A DNA stretch of 64,000 nucleotides, from positions 294,063 through 358,062 of the forward strand of contig CAJJDN010000119.1 in the NCBI GenBank assembly GCA_905182985.1, read 5' to 3'. The DNA is from Paramecium sonneborni (taxonomy: Eukaryota; Ciliophora; Oligohymenophorea; Peniculida; Parameciidae). Below are positions 61,988-64,000 of the stretch, piece after piece. The position numbers and the translations under genes are program-made. Position 1 is the first letter of the stretch. Every line of letters starts with the position of its first letter. The notes beneath the pieces were generated by a model. It worked only from the letters and a program-made list of their open reading frames with translations, had not been told where the DNA came from and did no database searches.

Positions 61988-63282
61988 ATGTTTAATTCTA
62001 ATGAAAACGTGCTCGAAGAAAGGCTGCCATAAAATTATATTGATGTTAAACTAACTCTTTGGAAAAAATCATCAATGATACAAGACTTTAAATAAAATTC
62101 ATTTTTTAGCACAATTCACATTTATAATGATAGATTATTGATTTGTTATTCATAAAAAACAGAATTACATGGAGTATATATTAATAGAGAGAAATTTAAC
62201 ATAGAAGAGCATTTTATATTTTCTGGTGAATAATTTGACTATTAATTTGTACATCCTCAAACTTATTTTACTAAAAATTGTATTTGGTTTATTTCGTACA
62301 ATAGAGCCACTCAATAGTAAATCTTTTATGCTGATTTACCCACTAAAACCATATTATCTATCAAAAATGAGTTTAAGCCATAATTTAGAATTAATTTCTC
62401 ATTTACATAAATAGCTGATTTATCATTTTATATTTTTGGTGGTTTAGATGAACAAATGAGACTTTCTAATTAATTGGATTTCTTTTAAGTTACTTAATGT
62501 GATTTTACGCCTGTAAATTGTAAAGGACAACCTCCTTCTCCAAGACATAGTCATCTAGCTTTTGTTAATACCAATAAATTGATAATAGCAGGAGGCTCAT
62601 AATCAATAAATTTATTTGAAAGAACCTGTTTATAAGATATGTATTCATTGGATCTAAAATCTTTTACATGGAGTCAAATTAAAACTAATATTCCAAAATC
62701 TATTGCTTTTGGCCAATATGTCTCTCTGAATTAAAACTAGTTAATTTATTTTGCCGAAGAAAATGGATAAACCACCCATTATCTATTATCATTTACAGAT
62801 AATTAGTGGACCTGTATGAGATCTTAAAAGGAAGTGTAATTAACTTTTTTATATTTCATAGACCATCCTATAAATATAGAGCTTGTGCTTGTTTAGATAT
62901 TAAAAACAATCAAATTTTACTTTTTGGAGGATACAATTTTTACAAAAATACTGTTAATTGTAATGTTGTTGAAAGATTGTAAATTATTACTAAAGTAATT
63001 CATATTTGTTTATTTTAGGATTTTAAAGAATAAACATTATTAGATTACAATGGAGACATGATCAATATCAGTAAATTTGAAAAACAATTATAATAACAAT
63101 AATAAAATCTTCAATTCCAAGAAGACAGTAAGGACAACGATTAACCAGAAGAATTGACTTTTGAAGAATTATTGGAGTAAGAAAAATAACTCTAACTTCA
63201 ATAAGATGAAGTTAAATAGGAAATAAAAAAATCTAATAAGAAAAATAATAAAAAGAAAAATAAATATAAATCTAAAAATTGA
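61988..63282 (+). CDS. Kelch-repeat protein
   Basis: Introns of 26 and 24 nt removed leave exactly 415 codons (414 aa). Kelch-type blades are seen: SFYIFGGLDEQM, PSPRHSHLAFVNTNKLIIAG, MYSLDLKSFTWSQIKT, and YRACACLDIKNNQILLFGGY. Such beta-propellers mediate protein binding. The C-terminal ~90 residues are Gln/Glu/Lys-rich and end in a poly-basic stretch (KKNNKKKNKYKSKN), possibly a nuclear signal. Function unknown. Confidence 0.82.
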
Positions 63283-63315
63283 TTATAATGCATTTATGTG
63301 ATTTTTTTATAGAAT

Positions 63316-64000
63316 ATGCATAAATAGAAAATAAAATTTAGCAAAATCGAAAAATTTTAATTTAGCTGCCTACTTTTCCTCCTTACAAAGTATTAATTAA
63401 ATTATAAGATGCAAATAATAAGTTAACAATACCTCATTATCTACTTATCTAATCAAGGAGCCAAATTTTAATTTATAAACCATTCAAATATTGATTTTTT
63501 AAGATTAATACTCCCAAGTGATTAAACAATAAGAAATGTAATTAATAACAACTATCACCAGAAGTATAATTAGCTTAGGCAAGATATTTAAATTTATAAA
63601 TTGATTTAATGAATTCTTTGAAAACATCTTAAAATGTATAATTTGAAGGGACAATCTAAGATGTTCAAAATATTTTAAAAATAAATTAGCATTTATAAGT
63701 GATAAAAAATTGGTAGACTTCTTGATTAATCAGTAGATGTATAAGATTTTACTTTTTCTACTCCCAAATAAACTAAAACCAATTTGCAATCAATGATAAC
63801 TAAAAAAAATGGGGAAAAACTAAAATATAATGGCAGGAGTAACAAAAAGCCAACTTAAGATCTGAATAACAGAGATGATAATTATTTATGTATTAAATCG
63901 CTGTTGATTCCTCTAATAGAAGAGAAATTAAGTTAAACTCACTTAAGAAGAGATTTTTAAACTAAATTAAATTTAATTATTTAGATGCTTTTAATGCACT
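63316..64000 (+). CDS. Partial gene running off the right edge, unknown protein
   Basis: Protein-like segments on the plus strand are KILIQLPTFPPYK, QLSPEVQLAQARYLNLQIDL, NSLKTSQNVQFEGTIQDVQN and, from about 63736 to the edge, DVQDFTFSTPKQTKTNLQSM and LCIKSLLIPLIEEKLSQTHL. At least two short introns are needed (for example GTAGACTTC...CAG near 63712), and the 5' exon is uncertain; ATG 63316 is a candidate. No domain was recognised and the 3' end lies outside the window. Confidence 0.55.

Noticed and set aside
1..64000. tRNA, rRNA, CRISPR arrays, prophage or insertion sequences
   Set aside because: I found no cloverleaf with a recognisable T-loop, no rRNA core sequence, no regularly spaced repeats and no transposase motifs. 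A tRNAscan/Infernal run would be decisive for small RNAs.

Overview
The window reads as ciliate macronuclear DNA, most likely Paramecium. Base composition is very AT-rich, long reading frames run through TAA and TAG (read as Gln) and end only at TGA. Genes are interrupted by tiny introns of about 19-36 nt, usually GTA...TAG. With this code and these introns removed, most models close with exon sums divisible by three, which is my main internal check on coordinates.

Layout. Positions 1-20241 hold very large secreted or surface genes separated by long empty AT-rich spacers: a cysteine-rich GPI-type surface protein (1927-7901, minus), a second cysteine-rich surface protein (9468-11680, plus), a small SRP54 M-domain-like protein, a sulfide:quinone-oxidoreductase-like flavoprotein, and a ~2000-residue protein of repeated beta-sandwich-like modules (13987-20241, minus). 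After another 1.4 kb spacer the window becomes extremely gene-dense: a small basic mitochondrial-type protein, a kinesin with a degenerate switch I, coiled-coil proteins, a dynactin ARP11/ACTR10-like actin, a multipass membrane protein, CFAP100, a CH-domain/solenoid protein, an acylation-signal protein, a small-Tim protein, a SAPS-like protein, a mitochondrial-type protein, a cyclic-nucleotide-domain K+ channel, CFAP299, ALG11, an ENTH/ANTH protein, PI-phospholipase C, a helical protein plus pseudokinase pair, TMEM135, an otubain-type deubiquitinase, a SNF1/AMPK-like kinase, a Kelch protein and a truncated gene at the right edge.

No operon-like pathway is evident. Recurrent themes are cilia (CFAP100, CFAP299, kinesin, dynactin ARP), mitochondria (SQR-like, small Tim, two presequence-type proteins) and signalling or membrane (PLC, K+ channel, kinase, ENTH, surface coat). 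Two things dominate the structure. First, gaps between genes are often 13-60 bp, with two ATGA overlaps. Second, an apparently exact 1071-bp direct duplication sits on either side of a single N (34517) and is almost certainly an assembly artefact that duplicates one gene and fragments of two others.

The most unusual biology candidates are the stand-alone SRP54 M-domain-like protein, the kinesin and kinase homologues that have lost catalytic motifs, the SQR-like enzyme lacking an expected cysteine, and the overlapping or abutting gene pairs. All gene calls are from reading by eye; no database search was run.
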